From assembly GCA_028821395.1 (NCBI GenBank), contig JAPPGP010000209.1, positions 1 to 64,000 on the forward strand: a stretch of DNA of 64,000 bases, in the 5' to 3' direction. Positions 7,736 through 18,788 of this stretch are shown here, piece by piece (position 1 is the stretch's first letter; each line of letters starts with the position of its first letter). The notes beneath the pieces are model-generated. The model was not told where the DNA came from, made no database searches, and saw nothing but the letters and a program-made list of their open reading frames with translations. This DNA comes from Defluviicoccus sp. GTDB lineage: Bacteria; Pseudomonadota; Alphaproteobacteria; MPNO01. The position numbers and the translations under genes were made by a program.

Positions 7736-7764
7736 TTGTACCGCCGGTTCCCCGACCCTATATA
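7736..7764 (+). promoter_or_regulatory. Candidate promoter of dnaK (possibly heat-shock type)
   Basis: TTGTAC (7736-7741) and TATATA (7759-7764) are spaced by exactly 17 nt about 100 nt upstream of dnaK. The -10 context ACCCTATATAT resembles the C-rich -10 elements used by alphaproteobacterial RpoH, while the -35 is only a partial match. Assignment is from pattern and position only. Confidence 0.4.
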
Positions 7765-7860
7765 TCCGCAATCGCAAGTGCGTATCGGGCGTAAGACCAC
7801 CGGGGATGCTGCGGGCGCCGTCACGGGCCCTTGGCGTCCGCTGCAATAATGGGGATTGAA

Positions 7861-9777
<1,917 letters not shown>

Positions 9778-9876
9778 GCCCGCTTCCCCGCCAGCACGGT
9801 GGCTCCGCGTTGAGCCGCTCACCGCGCCATCGACCGGGATGCCGCTCCCGGCGGTCGCGGCAACGGGTCTGACCGC

Positions 9877-11010
9877 ATGGCCAAAGAGGACTATTACGAC
9901 ACGCTCGGTGTGGCCCGCGGTGCCGACGCGGATGCGCTGAAGCAGGCCTACCGCAAGCTCGCCATGCAGTATCACCCGGACCGCAACCAGGGCGATGTCG
10001 CCGCGGAGCAGAAGTTCAAGCAGATCAACGAGGCCTACGACGTCCTCAAGGACGACCAGAAGCGCGCGGCCTATGACCGGTTCGGTCACGCCGCCTTCGA
10101 GGGCGGCGCGGCGGGCGGCCAGCCGGGGGGCGGCTTCGACTTCGGCTCCGGCTTCGCCGACATCTTCGACGAGATGTTCGGCGACTTCATGGGCGGGCGC
10201 CGCGGCGGGCGGACGCGCGGCGACGACCTGCGCTACAACATGGAGATCTCGCTGGAGGAGGCCTACAAGGGCTCGGAGACGCGGATCAAGATCCCGGCAT
10301 CGGTCGGCTGCGAGACCTGCGGCGGCTCGGGCGCGGCGCCCGGCAGCGGGCCGACCACCTGCGCCACCTGTCACGGCCACGGCAAGGTTCGGGCCCAGCA
10401 GGGCTTCTTCTCCATCGAGCGCACCTGTCCCAGCTGCCAGGGCGCCGGAAGGACGATCGAGAACCCGTGCCGCGACTGCGCCGGCACCGGGCGGACCCGC
10501 AGGGAGAAGACCCTCGCCGTCACCATCCCCCGGGGGGTCGAGGACGGCACCCGCATCCGCCTTGCCGGCGAGGGCGAGGCCGGCATGCAGGGGGCGGGTC
10601 CGGGCGATCTCTACATCTTCGTCTCGGTAAGGGCGCACCGCCTGTTCGAGCGCGACGGGACGACGCTGTTCTGCCGCGTACCGATCCCGATGACCACCGC
10701 GGCGCTCGGCGGCACCGTCGAGATGCCGACCATCGACGGCACGCTCGCCAAGGTCACCATCCCGCAGGGAACCCAGTCCTCGCGCCAGTTCCGGCTGCGC
10801 GGCAAGGGCATGACCGGGCTGCACGGGCGCGGTCGCGGCGACATGCTGGTCGAGATCCAGGTGGAGACCCCGGTCAACCTGTCGCAGCGCCAGCAGGAGC
10901 TGCTGCGGGAGTTCGAGCACGAGGGGAAGGGCGCCAAGCACGCCACCAGCCCCGAATCGGAAGGCTTCTTCGCCAGGGTCAAGGGGCTCTGGGAAGACCT
11001 GACGGATTAG
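9877..11010 (+). CDS. dnaJ: Co-chaperone DnaJ (Hsp40)
   Basis: A 377-residue type I J-protein that stimulates DnaK ATPase and delivers substrates. The J domain has the HPD triad at 33-35, followed by a Gly/Phe-rich linker (about 85-125). Then come four zinc-binding repeats [24 protein letters not shown] and CRDCAGTG, and two beta-sandwich peptide-binding domains. Length and domain order match the family. It forms an operon with dnaK. Confidence 0.98.
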   Translation: MAKEDYYDTLGVARGADADALKQAYRKLAMQYHPDRNQGDVAAEQKFKQINEAYDVLKDDQKRAAYDRFGHAAFEGGAAGGQPGGGFDFGSGFADIFDEMFGDFMGGRRGGRTRGDDLRYNMEISLEEAYKGSETRIKIPASVGCETCGGSGAAPGSGPTTCATCHGHGKVRAQQGFFSIERTCPSCQGAGRTIENPCRDCAGTGRTRREKTLAVTIPRGVEDGTRIRLAGEGEAGMQGAGPGDLYIFVSVRAHRLFERDGTTLFCRVPIPMTTAALGGTVEMPTIDGTLAKVTIPQGTQSSRQFRLRGKGMTGLHGRGRGDMLVEIQVETPVNLSQRQQELLREFEHEGKGAKHATSPESEGFFARVKGLWEDLTD

Positions 11011-11036
11011 CTCGGACCGGTCGCGGCGGGGCCGGG

Positions 11037-12203
11037 ATGGAAGCCGGGCGCGAGCGGATCCTCACGACCCATGTCGGCAGCCTGCCGCGCGGCGATCGGC
11101 TGGCCGACCTGCTGGTCGACAAGGCGCATGGCGAAGCCGTCGACGCGGATGCGCTCGGCGATGCGATCGCGCAAGCCCTGGAGAGGGTGATACGGCGGCA
11201 GATCGATGCCGGCATCGATATCGGCAATGACGGCGAGGTCCCGCGCACCGATTTCATCTCCTATGTCACCGACCGGATCGGCGGGTTCGGCCGGGGCGGC
11301 GGGCCGCGCCGCCGGCTGCCGCTGGACGCGAAGGCCTTTCCGGTCTGGTTCGAGCTGCTCGGCAGGAGCGGAAGGCGGCGCATCAGCCCCTACGGGCTCC
11401 CCCAGGCGATCGGGCCGCTGGTCTACCGGGATCCCGGCCCCATCGACGCGGAGTGCAGGCGGTTCCGGGAGGCGCTCGCGGCCGCCGGGGACGGTTTTGC
11501 CGAGACCTTCATGACCGCGGTCTCGCCCGGCTTCGCCGCGACGGCGATGGTCAATCTCCACTACGACCGCTTCGAGGACTATGTCTTCGCCCTGGCGCGG
11601 GCGCTGAAGCACGAGTACGAGCGCATCGTCGAGCACGGCTTCCTGCTGCAGATCGATTCGCCCGACCTCGGCATGGAACGGGCCGGCTTCTACCAGGAGA
11701 GCAGCCTCGCGGAATTCATCGCGGCGATGGAGATGCACATCGCCGCGCTCAACGAGGCGATCGCCGGCATTCCGCCGGAGCGGGTGCGCCTGCACGCCTG
11801 CTGGGGGAACCGGGACGGCCCGCATGTCCATGACGTGCCGTGCCCGGATGTCCTGCCGGCGATGTACCGGGCGAAGGTCGGCGCGCTCGTCCTGCCGTTC
11901 GCCAATCCGCGGCACAGCCACGAGATCGAGGCCTTCCGACGCCTGCCCTTGCCCGACGGCATGTCGCTCTGCGTCGGCGCCGTCGAGACCACCAACAACT
12001 ATGTCGAGCACCCGGAGGTGGTCGCCGAACGGCTGGTCCGCGCGGCCCGTTGCGTGGGCGATCCGTCGCGCATCGTGGCCGCGACCGACTGCGGCTTCGG
12101 CACCTTCGCCGGCGACAGTTTCACCGCCGAGGACGTGGTCTGGGCCAAGCTCGACGCGCTCGCCGAAGGCGCGCGGATCGCCAGCCGGCGGCTCTGGGGT
12201 TAG
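11037..12203 (+). CDS. Cobalamin-independent methionine synthase (MetE C-terminal domain) family protein
   Basis: A 388-residue stand-alone MetE C-terminal-like barrel, starting with the characteristic ILTTHVGSLPR. Zinc ligands can be recognised in HACWGN (His and Cys) and TDCGFGTF (Cys near the C-terminus). It lacks the N-terminal domain of full MetE, so the methyl donor and acceptor are uncertain; such short forms act as methionine synthases with other donors or as thiol alkyltransferases. It starts 26 nt after dnaJ on the same strand and its stop overlaps the convergent BCCT gene by 4 nt. The chosen ATG has only a weak GGGGCCGGG upstream. Confidence 0.85.
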   Translation: MEAGRERILTTHVGSLPRGDRLADLLVDKAHGEAVDADALGDAIAQALERVIRRQIDAGIDIGNDGEVPRTDFISYVTDRIGGFGRGGGPRRRLPLDAKAFPVWFELLGRSGRRRISPYGLPQAIGPLVYRDPGPIDAECRRFREALAAAGDGFAETFMTAVSPGFAATAMVNLHYDRFEDYVFALARALKHEYERIVEHGFLLQIDSPDLGMERAGFYQESSLAEFIAAMEMHIAALNEAIAGIPPERVRLHACWGNRDGPHVHDVPCPDVLPAMYRAKVGALVLPFANPRHSHEIEAFRRLPLPDGMSLCVGAVETTNNYVEHPEVVAERLVRAARCVGDPSRIVAATDCGFGTFAGDSFTAEDVVWAKLDALAEGARIASRRLWG

Positions 12204-13849
12204 CCCGGGCCGGCCGGAGCCGCCGCCTCCCTGTCGCTGCCGGGCGCGGCGACCGCCGAGCTGTCCTCCGACAGCGACTTCAGCAGCCCCCAGGCCATGA
12301 AGATCATGATCACCGAGATCGGCAGTGCCGCCGCGATGGACGCGGTCTGAAGCGCCTTCAGCCCGCCCGCGAGCAGCAGCACCCCGGCAACGAAGCCTTC
12401 GCCCAGCCCCCAGACGATGCGGAAGCGCTGCGGCGGGTTGTCGTCGCCCATCGAGAGCATGGTGGTGATCACCAGCGTGCCCGAGTCGGACGAGGTGATG
12501 AACCAGGTGGCCAGCAGCAGCGTGGCAAGCGCCGACATCACCCATTGCAGGGTCGAGAAATCGGTCAGGCGCTCGATGGTGCCGTAGAGCGCCGCCGGCA
12601 GGTTCCACGCCTTCACCAGATCGACGATGCCCGCCGTGCCGACGCCGCCCGCGGCGTTGAGCTCCATGTAGATCGCGTTGCCGCCGAACATGCAGAGCCA
12701 GAAGAAGGCGATCGTGGTGGGGACGAACATCACGCCCACCATGAACTCGCGGATCGTTCGGCCGCGGCTGATGCGCGCGATGAACAGCCCGACGAAGGGC
12801 GCCCAGGAGATCCACCAGCCCCAGTAGAAGATCGTCCAGCCGCCCTGCCAGGCGATCTCCTTCGCGGTGCCGGCGGTCCAGAACCCCATCGGGATGACGT
12901 TCCAGATGTAGTCGCCGAGCGAGGTGACGAAGAAGCCCATCAGCCATTTGAAGGGCCCGCCGAACAGGAAGAAGGCGAGCAGCACGAGCGAGAGCCAGAT
13001 GTTCCATTCCGAGATGATGCGGATGCCGTTGCCGACCCCGGATACCGCGGAAACCGTCGCGATGAGCGAGATGACGACGATCAGGATGATCTGCGTCCAT
13101 ATCCCGGGATCGACGCCGAACAGCACGTTGAGCCCGGTCGCCATCTGGTTGACCCCGAGGCCCAGCGAGGTCGCGACGCCGAAGATGGTGCCGAACACCG
13201 CGAGAAGGTCGACGCCGTGCCCGATGGGGCCGTAGATCCTGTCGCCGATGATCGGGTGGAGCGCCGAGCGCATGGTGAAGGGCAGCTTCTTGCGGAAGCC
13301 GAAATAGGCGAGGCAGAGGCCGACGATCACGTAGACCGCCCAGCCATGGAATCCCCAGTGGAAGTAGGTGACCCGCATCGCGTGGATCGCGCGGGTGAGG
13401 TCCATCGAGGTCGCACCGGCGACATCGGCATGCGGGTTGTTGGGGTAGCCGAAGGCGCCCGAGTTGTCGAAATAGAAGATCGGCTCGGCGACGCCGAAGA
13501 ACAGGATGCCGATCCCGACGCCGGCGGAGAACAGCATGGCGAACCAGGAGAAATTGCTGAACTCGGGCCGCGAATCGTCGTCGCCCAGGCGGATCGAGCC
13601 GAACCTCGAGAACATCATGATGAGGCAGAACAGCACCAGCCCCATGACGACGACGATGTAGTACCAGCTCAGCGAGGCCTCGATCCAGCCGCGGATCGCG
13701 GTGTAGACCCCGTTGGCGAACTCCACGTTGAGGATCGTGAAGACGACGAAGGCAACCACCATGCCCTTGGCCGCGAGGCCCATGCCGCTGTGCAACCCCT
13801 GCATCAGCCCGCTTCCGGCGATCAGGTCTTCCCGGCTTCTCGTCGACAA
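12200..13849 (-). CDS. BCCT-family betaine/choline/carnitine transporter
   Basis: An inner-membrane secondary transporter of 549 residues with about 12 membrane segments. Diagnostic motifs are GVGIGILFFGVAEP (substrate and Na+ site) and the aromatic stretch YWGWWISWAPFVGLFIARIS. Likely substrates are quaternary ammonium compounds such as glycine betaine or carnitine. I chose TTG at 13849 because GGGGAGGGG precedes it by 3-4 nt and the protein then begins STRSREDLI. The in-frame ATG at 13924 would add 25 residues without a ribosome-binding site. No long cytoplasmic tail is evident. Confidence 0.9.
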   Translation of the reverse strand: MSTRSREDLIAGSGLMQGLHSGMGLAAKGMVVAFVVFTILNVEFANGVYTAIRGWIEASLSWYYIVVVMGLVLFCLIMMFSRFGSIRLGDDDSRPEFSNFSWFAMLFSAGVGIGILFFGVAEPIFYFDNSGAFGYPNNPHADVAGATSMDLTRAIHAMRVTYFHWGFHGWAVYVIVGLCLAYFGFRKKLPFTMRSALHPIIGDRIYGPIGHGVDLLAVFGTIFGVATSLGLGVNQMATGLNVLFGVDPGIWTQIILIVVISLIATVSAVSGVGNGIRIISEWNIWLSLVLLAFFLFGGPFKWLMGFFVTSLGDYIWNVIPMGFWTAGTAKEIAWQGGWTIFYWGWWISWAPFVGLFIARISRGRTIREFMVGVMFVPTTIAFFWLCMFGGNAIYMELNAAGGVGTAGIVDLVKAWNLPAALYGTIERLTDFSTLQWVMSALATLLLATWFITSSDSGTLVITTMLSMGDDNPPQRFRIVWGLGEGFVAGVLLLAGGLKALQTASIAAALPISVIMIFMAWGLLKSLSEDSSAVAAPGSDREAAAPAGPG

Positions 13850-13963
13850 TTTCCCCTCCCCCGTGGGAACGCGCGCTTCCCCGATTCGGCAATCGGCTGG
13901 AGAAACCCTAGCAGACGGAAACATTCACGCAAGCAAGGCACGGTCTTCAAGGATGCGAGTATT

Positions 13964-14827
13964 CTAGAGACCGGCGACGTCGATCAGCGTCTGGCCCGCT
14001 GCGCGCTGACGGCGCTGGTTCGCCTCGACCGCCTGCTGGAGCTCGGGCGCCACCGTGACCTCGCGGGCGAATTCGTCCCGTGCGCGCAGCGGCCCGAACC
14101 ACGCGAACAGGCGGGGGTGCAGCCGCTCCACCGGGTAGCCGCAGCGGATCAGCCGGTTGACGTAGATGAACCAGGCGATGTCGGCGATGCTGAGCCGGGC
14201 GCCCAGGATATAGGGGGCGTCGGCCAGCTTGCGGTCGAGCTCCTCGAAGGACCGCCGGAACTTTCCCGCCGAGACCCGGATCGCCTCGTCGGTGATCCCA
14301 TCCCGCGCGATGCGCTCCCAGAAGGCGATCTCGGCGTCCTTGTTGGGGTCGCGCACGCCCAGCACCGTCCCGCTGCCGCCGGCGCGGTACTCGGCGAGCG
14401 CATCGGCCGATTTCGGCGCGCGCCCCCGGGGATGGGTGAAGCGGAAGGAGATCGTCCGCAGATCGTGGTGCAGGTCGTCCTCGTGGCGCAGCAGGTCGGC
14501 CATCTCGGCTTCGCGCCCCTCGGGGATCAGGAGGGGCTCGGGAAACCGCGCATCGAGCAGCGAGACGATATCGTTGCTCTCGATATGGACCGCCCCGTCG
14601 ATCACCAGCACCGGCACCATCCCGCGCGGGTTGATGCCGAGAAACCGCGGGTTCAGGTTCTCGTCCCGCGATATGTCGACCGGATGGGGCTGCCAGTCGA
14701 CGCCCTTGAGGTTGAGCACGATCCGCGTCTTCTGCGAGCACGACGAGTTGTGGAAGTGGAACAGGTGCACCCCGGTCCAGCTAAGCACCTCGCTGGTGCG
14801 GATGTCGCCTTCCAGGAGCTGAACCAT
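13964..14827 (-). CDS. Glutathione S-transferase family protein (long form)
   Basis: A 287-residue GST. The N-terminal thioredoxin-like domain begins about residue 19 with FHFHNSSCSQKTRIVLN, where S28, S29 or C30 sits at the position of the glutathione-activating residue; NPRGMVPVL is the cis-proline loop and ESNDIVSLLDARFP follows. A long helical C-terminal domain extends to 287, longer than the usual 200-220. It is the third gene of a minus-strand operon of glutathione enzymes, 7 nt after the preceding GST gene, with AGGGGCGG before its ATG. The substrate is unknown. Confidence 0.88.
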   Translation of the reverse strand: MVQLLEGDIRTSEVLSWTGVHLFHFHNSSCSQKTRIVLNLKGVDWQPHPVDISRDENLNPRFLGINPRGMVPVLVIDGAVHIESNDIVSLLDARFPEPLLIPEGREAEMADLLRHEDDLHHDLRTISFRFTHPRGRAPKSADALAEYRAGGSGTVLGVRDPNKDAEIAFWERIARDGITDEAIRVSAGKFRRSFEELDRKLADAPYILGARLSIADIAWFIYVNRLIRCGYPVERLHPRLFAWFGPLRARDEFAREVTVAPELQQAVEANQRRQRAAGQTLIDVAGL

Positions 14828-14834
14828 GCCGCCC

Positions 14835-15434
14835 CTACCCCTCCGCGGCGTGCGCCGCCTCGACGCTGTCGCGGGCGGAGAACCGTTCGTGGAACGCGGC
14901 CACGTTGGGGTGCTGGCCGAGGTCGTACTTGGCGGGCCTGGTCCAGTTGAGGATGGCGCCGCAATAGACGTCGGCGACGGTGAAGCGATCGCCGGTAAGC
15001 CAGTCCTTGCCTTCCAGCGCCTGGTCGAGGAAGCCCAGCCTGAGCGCGATCCGCGCCCGGGCGATGGGCCGCATGGCGTCCGGGATATGCGGCAGGAATA
15101 TCGGCGGCAGGCCCTTGTGCAGCTCGCCGCCGACGAAGCTCAGCCATTCCTGCACCCGGTAGCGCTCTTCCGTCCCGGCGGCCGGCAGCAGGCCGGAATC
15201 CGGCACCCGGTCGCCGATCCATTGCAGGATCACCGCACATTCCGACAGCGTGCTTCCGTCGTCGCGCTCCAGCAGCGGCACGTAGCCGCGCGGGTTGATC
15301 GCGAGATAGTCGCTGCCGTCGGCGAGCGTCTTCTCCTGCAGGTTCACCGACGCGAGGTCGAACTCGAGCCCGGCCTCCCTGAGCCCGACATGCGGCGCGA
15401 ACGAGCACGTGCCCTTGGCGAAATAGAGTTTCAT
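14835..15434 (-). CDS. Beta-class-like glutathione S-transferase
   Basis: A 199-residue cytosolic GST. The start MKLYFAKGTCSFAPHV carries Cys10, the conserved active-site cysteine of bacterial beta-class GSTs. NPRGYVPLL is the cis-proline region and SECAVILQWIGDR the glutathione gamma-glutamyl-binding segment. The ATG follows AAGGAGAGGCA. It lies 33 nt downstream of the glutathionyl-hydroquinone reductase-like gene and 7 nt upstream of another GST gene, so three glutathione-dependent enzymes are co-transcribed, probably for detoxification or dehalogenation. Confidence 0.92.
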   Translation of the reverse strand: MKLYFAKGTCSFAPHVGLREAGLEFDLASVNLQEKTLADGSDYLAINPRGYVPLLERDDGSTLSECAVILQWIGDRVPDSGLLPAAGTEERYRVQEWLSFVGGELHKGLPPIFLPHIPDAMRPIARARIALRLGFLDQALEGKDWLTGDRFTVADVYCGAILNWTRPAKYDLGQHPNVAAFHERFSARDSVEAAHAAEG

Positions 15435-15467
15435 TGCCTCTCCTTGGGTTGGGGGAAGTCCGCCGGG

Positions 15468-16439
15468 TCAGGCCGCGGCGGCGAAACGGTCCCGGTCGTG
15501 CGGCCGGGCGAGGTCGACCACCGGCCCGCGCGGCACGACGCCGTTGGCGCGGATCGGGCCGGCCCTCGAGAAGGTCTGGCGCTTCATCGCCGCGACGTCG
15601 CTGACCCGGGCGATACCGGGCGTCGCGTAGAGATCGCGCAGGTAGTTCGACAAGTGGCGGTAGTCCTCCAGGCGGCGCAGATTGCACTTGTAGCCGACAT
15701 AGTAGATGGGATCGAAGCGGAGCAGGCTGGGATAAAGTCGCCAGTCGGCCTCGGTCTGGACATCGCCGCAGAGATAGCGCCGATGCGCGAGCAGGCCGTC
15801 GAGCCCATCGAGCGTGCCGAACAGGCGGTCGACGGATTGGTCATAGGCCTGCTGCGCGGTGGAGCGGCCGCACTCGTTGACGGCGTTGTTGACGCCCCTC
15901 AGCACCCTCTCGTTCATCGCGTCGATCTCGCCCCGCAATCGAGCCGGGTAGTAGTCGGGGCTCGGCTCGACGATGGCGTCGAATTCGCTGTTGAACATGC
16001 GAAGGATCTCGGAGGATTCGTTGCTTACGACCGTCCCGGTCCCGCTGTCCCACAGCATCGGCACGGTCACCCGCGTGGTGCAGCCCGGCGCGCCCATCGC
16101 GTAGATCTCGTGCAGGTAGCTCACCTGCCTGTCGCTGCCGGGGACGGTGTGGGGACCGTCCGGGAAGGCCCAGCCCTGCCGGTCGGCCGACTGCTCGGTG
16201 TCGACCAGCGCGATCGCGCCTTCGAGCTTCTTGAGCACGCGGAAAATCGCCGTGCGGTGCGCCCACGGGCAACCGACCGACGAGTAGAGCACATAGCGCC
16301 CCGCCTCGGCGGGATAGGGGGAGGACCCGTCGGCGGCGATCCGGTCGCGGAACCGCGCGGGCTTCTTGACGTAGAGACCGGCTTCGCTCTCGGTGAGAAC
16401 GTCGTCGAAGGTCCATATCCCGTTGAGCAGATGGCCCAA
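15468..16439 (-). CDS. Glutathionyl-hydroquinone reductase-like protein (YqjG/ECM4 family)
   Basis: A 323-residue omega/xi-type GST that reduces glutathionyl-hydroquinones. The active-site motif is GCPWAHR with a catalytic Cys, and the region SNESSEILRMFNSEFD is typical of ECM4/YqjG. I chose the TTG at 16439 because it gives the family N-terminus MGHLLNGIWTFDD and is preceded by AGGGAGAAAG. The ATG at 16541 adds a non-conserved extension. It is the first gene of the GST operon, divergent from the flavin monooxygenase gene. Such enzymes often accompany aromatic or quinone degradation. Confidence 0.92.
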   Translation of the reverse strand: MGHLLNGIWTFDDVLTESEAGLYVKKPARFRDRIAADGSSPYPAEAGRYVLYSSVGCPWAHRTAIFRVLKKLEGAIALVDTEQSADRQGWAFPDGPHTVPGSDRQVSYLHEIYAMGAPGCTTRVTVPMLWDSGTGTVVSNESSEILRMFNSEFDAIVEPSPDYYPARLRGEIDAMNERVLRGVNNAVNECGRSTAQQAYDQSVDRLFGTLDGLDGLLAHRRYLCGDVQTEADWRLYPSLLRFDPIYYVGYKCNLRRLEDYRHLSNYLRDLYATPGIARVSDVAAMKRQTFSRAGPIRANGVVPRGPVVDLARPHDRDRFAAAA

Positions 16440-16617
16440 GCCCTTTCTCCCTGTTCCCGGACGGAACGGCGAACCGTCACCGTGCCGAACGATCGCCCGG
16501 CAGAATACGTCAGGAACACGACAGCCGCACGCGCGCCCCAAGCCCGGCGCAATCCTCTACGACGCCGGGGCCGGCGGCGCTGTTGACCGGCTACCGGCGT
16601 GGCTACATGGTGCCGGG

Positions 16618-17844
16618 ATGTCCGGCAAGCCTTCCGACATACTCATCGTCGGCGGCGGGATCGGCGGGCTGACGCTCGCGCTTGCGCTGCACGAACGCGG
16701 CCTGCCGTGCCGGGTCTACGAGGCCGCGCCGGAGTTCCAGCCGCTCGGCGTCGGCATCAACATGTTGCCGCATGCGATCCGCGAGCTGACCGCGCTCGGC
16801 CTCCAGGCCGCCCTGGAGTCCTACGGGGTGGAGGCGCGCGAGTTCGCCTATTTCAACCGGCACGGCCAGGCCGTCTTCGCCGAGCCCTGCGGTCGCTTCG
16901 CGGGGTACGAATATCCGCATTTCTCGATCCACCGGGCGGACCTCCACCAGGTGCTGTTCGACGCGGTGATCGACCGGCTGGGGCCGGGCGCGGTGCATCC
17001 CGGACATCGCTGCGTCGCCGTCGAGCAGGACGCGGCGGGCGTCAAGTTGCTGTTCGAACGCGCGGTGCCCGCGACCGGCGCCGTCGCCGTCGGCGCGGAC
17101 GGCTTCCACTCGGCCGTGCGGCGCCAGCTCCACCCCGCGGAGGGCGAACCCCATTTCGGCGGGATCAACATGTGGCGCGGGGTCACCCGGAGGGCGCCGT
17201 TCCTGACCGGCGCCAGCGTCACCCGCGTGGGCACGGTGGCGCGCGGCAAGATGGTGATCTACCCCATCCGGCGGTTCGCGGACGGCACCCAGCTGATCAA
17301 CTGGGTGACCGAGCAGCCGTCCGACAGCCTGAAGCCCAATGACTGGGCGACGCCCGGGCGGGTGGAGGATTTCATCGCCCCCTTCGCGGGCTGGACATTC
17401 GACTGGCTGGACATTCCGGCGCTGATCGCCGATGCCGAGTTCGTTCTCGAATATCCCATGGTCGACCGCGACCCGATCCGCCGATGGAGCTTCGGCCGGG
17501 TCACGCTGCTGGGGGATGCGGCGCATCCGATGTACCCGCGCGGCGGCAACGGAGGAGCGCAGGCGATCCTCGACGCGGAGGCGCTGGCCAGGCTGCTCTC
17601 GGAGCTCGACGATCCGCCGGCCGCGCTGAGGGCCTATGAGGACGAACGCCTGGGCGTCGCCAACCAGGTCGTGCTGACCAACCGCGAGCAGCCGCCGGAT
17701 CACATCATCGAGATCGTCGAGTCGCTGACCGGGGGCGAGCCGTTCGAGCGGATCGAAGACGTGATCGATCCCGCCGAGCTGGCGGCGGTATCCGATCGCT
17801 ACAAGCAAATCGCGCGATACAGCCTCGACTCCGTCGGGGATTGA
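16618..17844 (+). CDS. FAD-dependent monooxygenase (PhzS-like flavin-dependent oxidoreductase)
   Basis: A 408-residue group A flavoprotein. The Rossmann motif GGGIGGLTLALALHERG lies near the N-terminus, the NAD(P)H/FAD-binding GADGFHSAVR around residue 160, and the second FAD motif LLGDAAHPMYPRGGNG around residue 300. The segment VGINMLPHAIRELTALGL resembles phenazine and salicylate hydroxylase-type enzymes. It likely hydroxylates an aromatic substrate, possibly upstream of the divergent glutathione enzymes. The ATG at 16618 lacks a clear ribosome-binding site but starts at the conserved beta-strand. Confidence 0.9.
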   Translation: MSGKPSDILIVGGGIGGLTLALALHERGLPCRVYEAAPEFQPLGVGINMLPHAIRELTALGLQAALESYGVEAREFAYFNRHGQAVFAEPCGRFAGYEYPHFSIHRADLHQVLFDAVIDRLGPGAVHPGHRCVAVEQDAAGVKLLFERAVPATGAVAVGADGFHSAVRRQLHPAEGEPHFGGINMWRGVTRRAPFLTGASVTRVGTVARGKMVIYPIRRFADGTQLINWVTEQPSDSLKPNDWATPGRVEDFIAPFAGWTFDWLDIPALIADAEFVLEYPMVDRDPIRRWSFGRVTLLGDAAHPMYPRGGNGGAQAILDAEALARLLSELDDPPAALRAYEDERLGVANQVVLTNREQPPDHIIEIVESLTGGEPFERIEDVIDPAELAAVSDRYKQIARYSLDSVGD

Positions 17845-17861
17845 CGCGCCGCCGCCCCGGG

Positions 17862-18776
17862 TTAGGACGCGAGCGCGTAACCCTCGGCCTCGAGCCGCCG
17901 CGCGAGCTCCGCGATATGGGCGGGGCCGATCTCGCAGCAGCCGCCCAGGATCGTCGAGCCCCATGCCGCCCAGCGCAGCGCGTGGTCCGCGTAAGCTTCC
18001 GGGTCCAGATCCGCGCGCGCCTCCAGCACGTCCGCGGTTCCGCCGGGTTCGAGGACATCGACCGAGACGAACCCGTTGGCATAGGCGCCGAACGGGACCC
18101 CGGTCCGCGCGAGCGTCGGCAGTGCGTCGGCGGTCGCCTCCGGGCGGGAACAGTTGATCAGCAGCGCCGCCGCACCCGCTTCCAATGCCGCATGCGCGCC
18201 TGCGGCAACGGGTTCGCCGGAACGCAGCACCGAGCCGTTCGAGTCGTCGACCGTCAGCGCGGTCCACACCGTCCGTCCGCTCTCGCGCGCGGCGACGGTC
18301 GCGATACGCGCCTCCGCGACCGAAGCAAGGGTCTCGCAGAGGAACAGGTCGACATGCTCGGCCTGGGCGGCCACGATCCTGCGATAGTCCGCGAGGCAGG
18401 CTTCCTGCGGCGGCGTCAGATCGGGTCTGTAGCTGTCGACCAAAGGCGGCAGGCAGCCGGCGATCCGGATCTCCCGCCCGCTCCGCTCCCGCGCGGCGCG
18501 CGCCGCGGTCACGGCGGCTCCGTGCACTTCATCGAACATGCCGGCCCGGCCGGCGCGGGCGAGTTGGCTCGGGGTCGCGGTGTAGGCGTTCAACGTGATC
18601 ACCCGGGCGCCGGCCTCGATGAAGTCGAGATGGACCGTTTCGACGAGCTCGGGCTCGTCCATCATGACCTGGACCGACCAGAGCGGCGACGGCGGGAGCG
18701 CGCTCCGCCTGTGCAGCTCCTGGCCCAGCCCGCCGTCCAGGACGACGATTTCCGCGCTGCGCTGGGGAACGGACAT
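17862..18776 (-). CDS. Homocysteine S-methyltransferase family protein
   Basis: A 304-residue zinc-dependent methyltransferase barrel. It starts with VLDGGLGQELHRR. The zinc cysteines are LLINCSRPE near residue 210 and the C-terminal GGCCEIG pair. The family transfers methyl from S-methylmethionine or betaine to homocysteine or another thiol or selenol. The gene follows an amidohydrolase gene by 12 nt on the same strand, so both may belong to one operon. The substrate is unproven; selenohomocysteine is possible, but nothing in the sequence shows it. Confidence 0.9.
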   Translation of the reverse strand: MSVPQRSAEIVVLDGGLGQELHRRSALPPSPLWSVQVMMDEPELVETVHLDFIEAGARVITLNAYTATPSQLARAGRAGMFDEVHGAAVTAARAARERSGREIRIAGCLPPLVDSYRPDLTPPQEACLADYRRIVAAQAEHVDLFLCETLASVAEARIATVAARESGRTVWTALTVDDSNGSVLRSGEPVAAGAHAALEAGAAALLINCSRPEATADALPTLARTGVPFGAYANGFVSVDVLEPGGTADVLEARADLDPEAYADHALRWAAWGSTILGGCCEIGPAHIAELARRLEAEGYALAS

Positions 18777-18788
18777 CCGGCCCTCCGG

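Noticed and set aside
11840-14950. A 1036-codon open frame on the plus strand
   Set aside because: Antisense to the BCCT transporter and GST genes; shadow frame.
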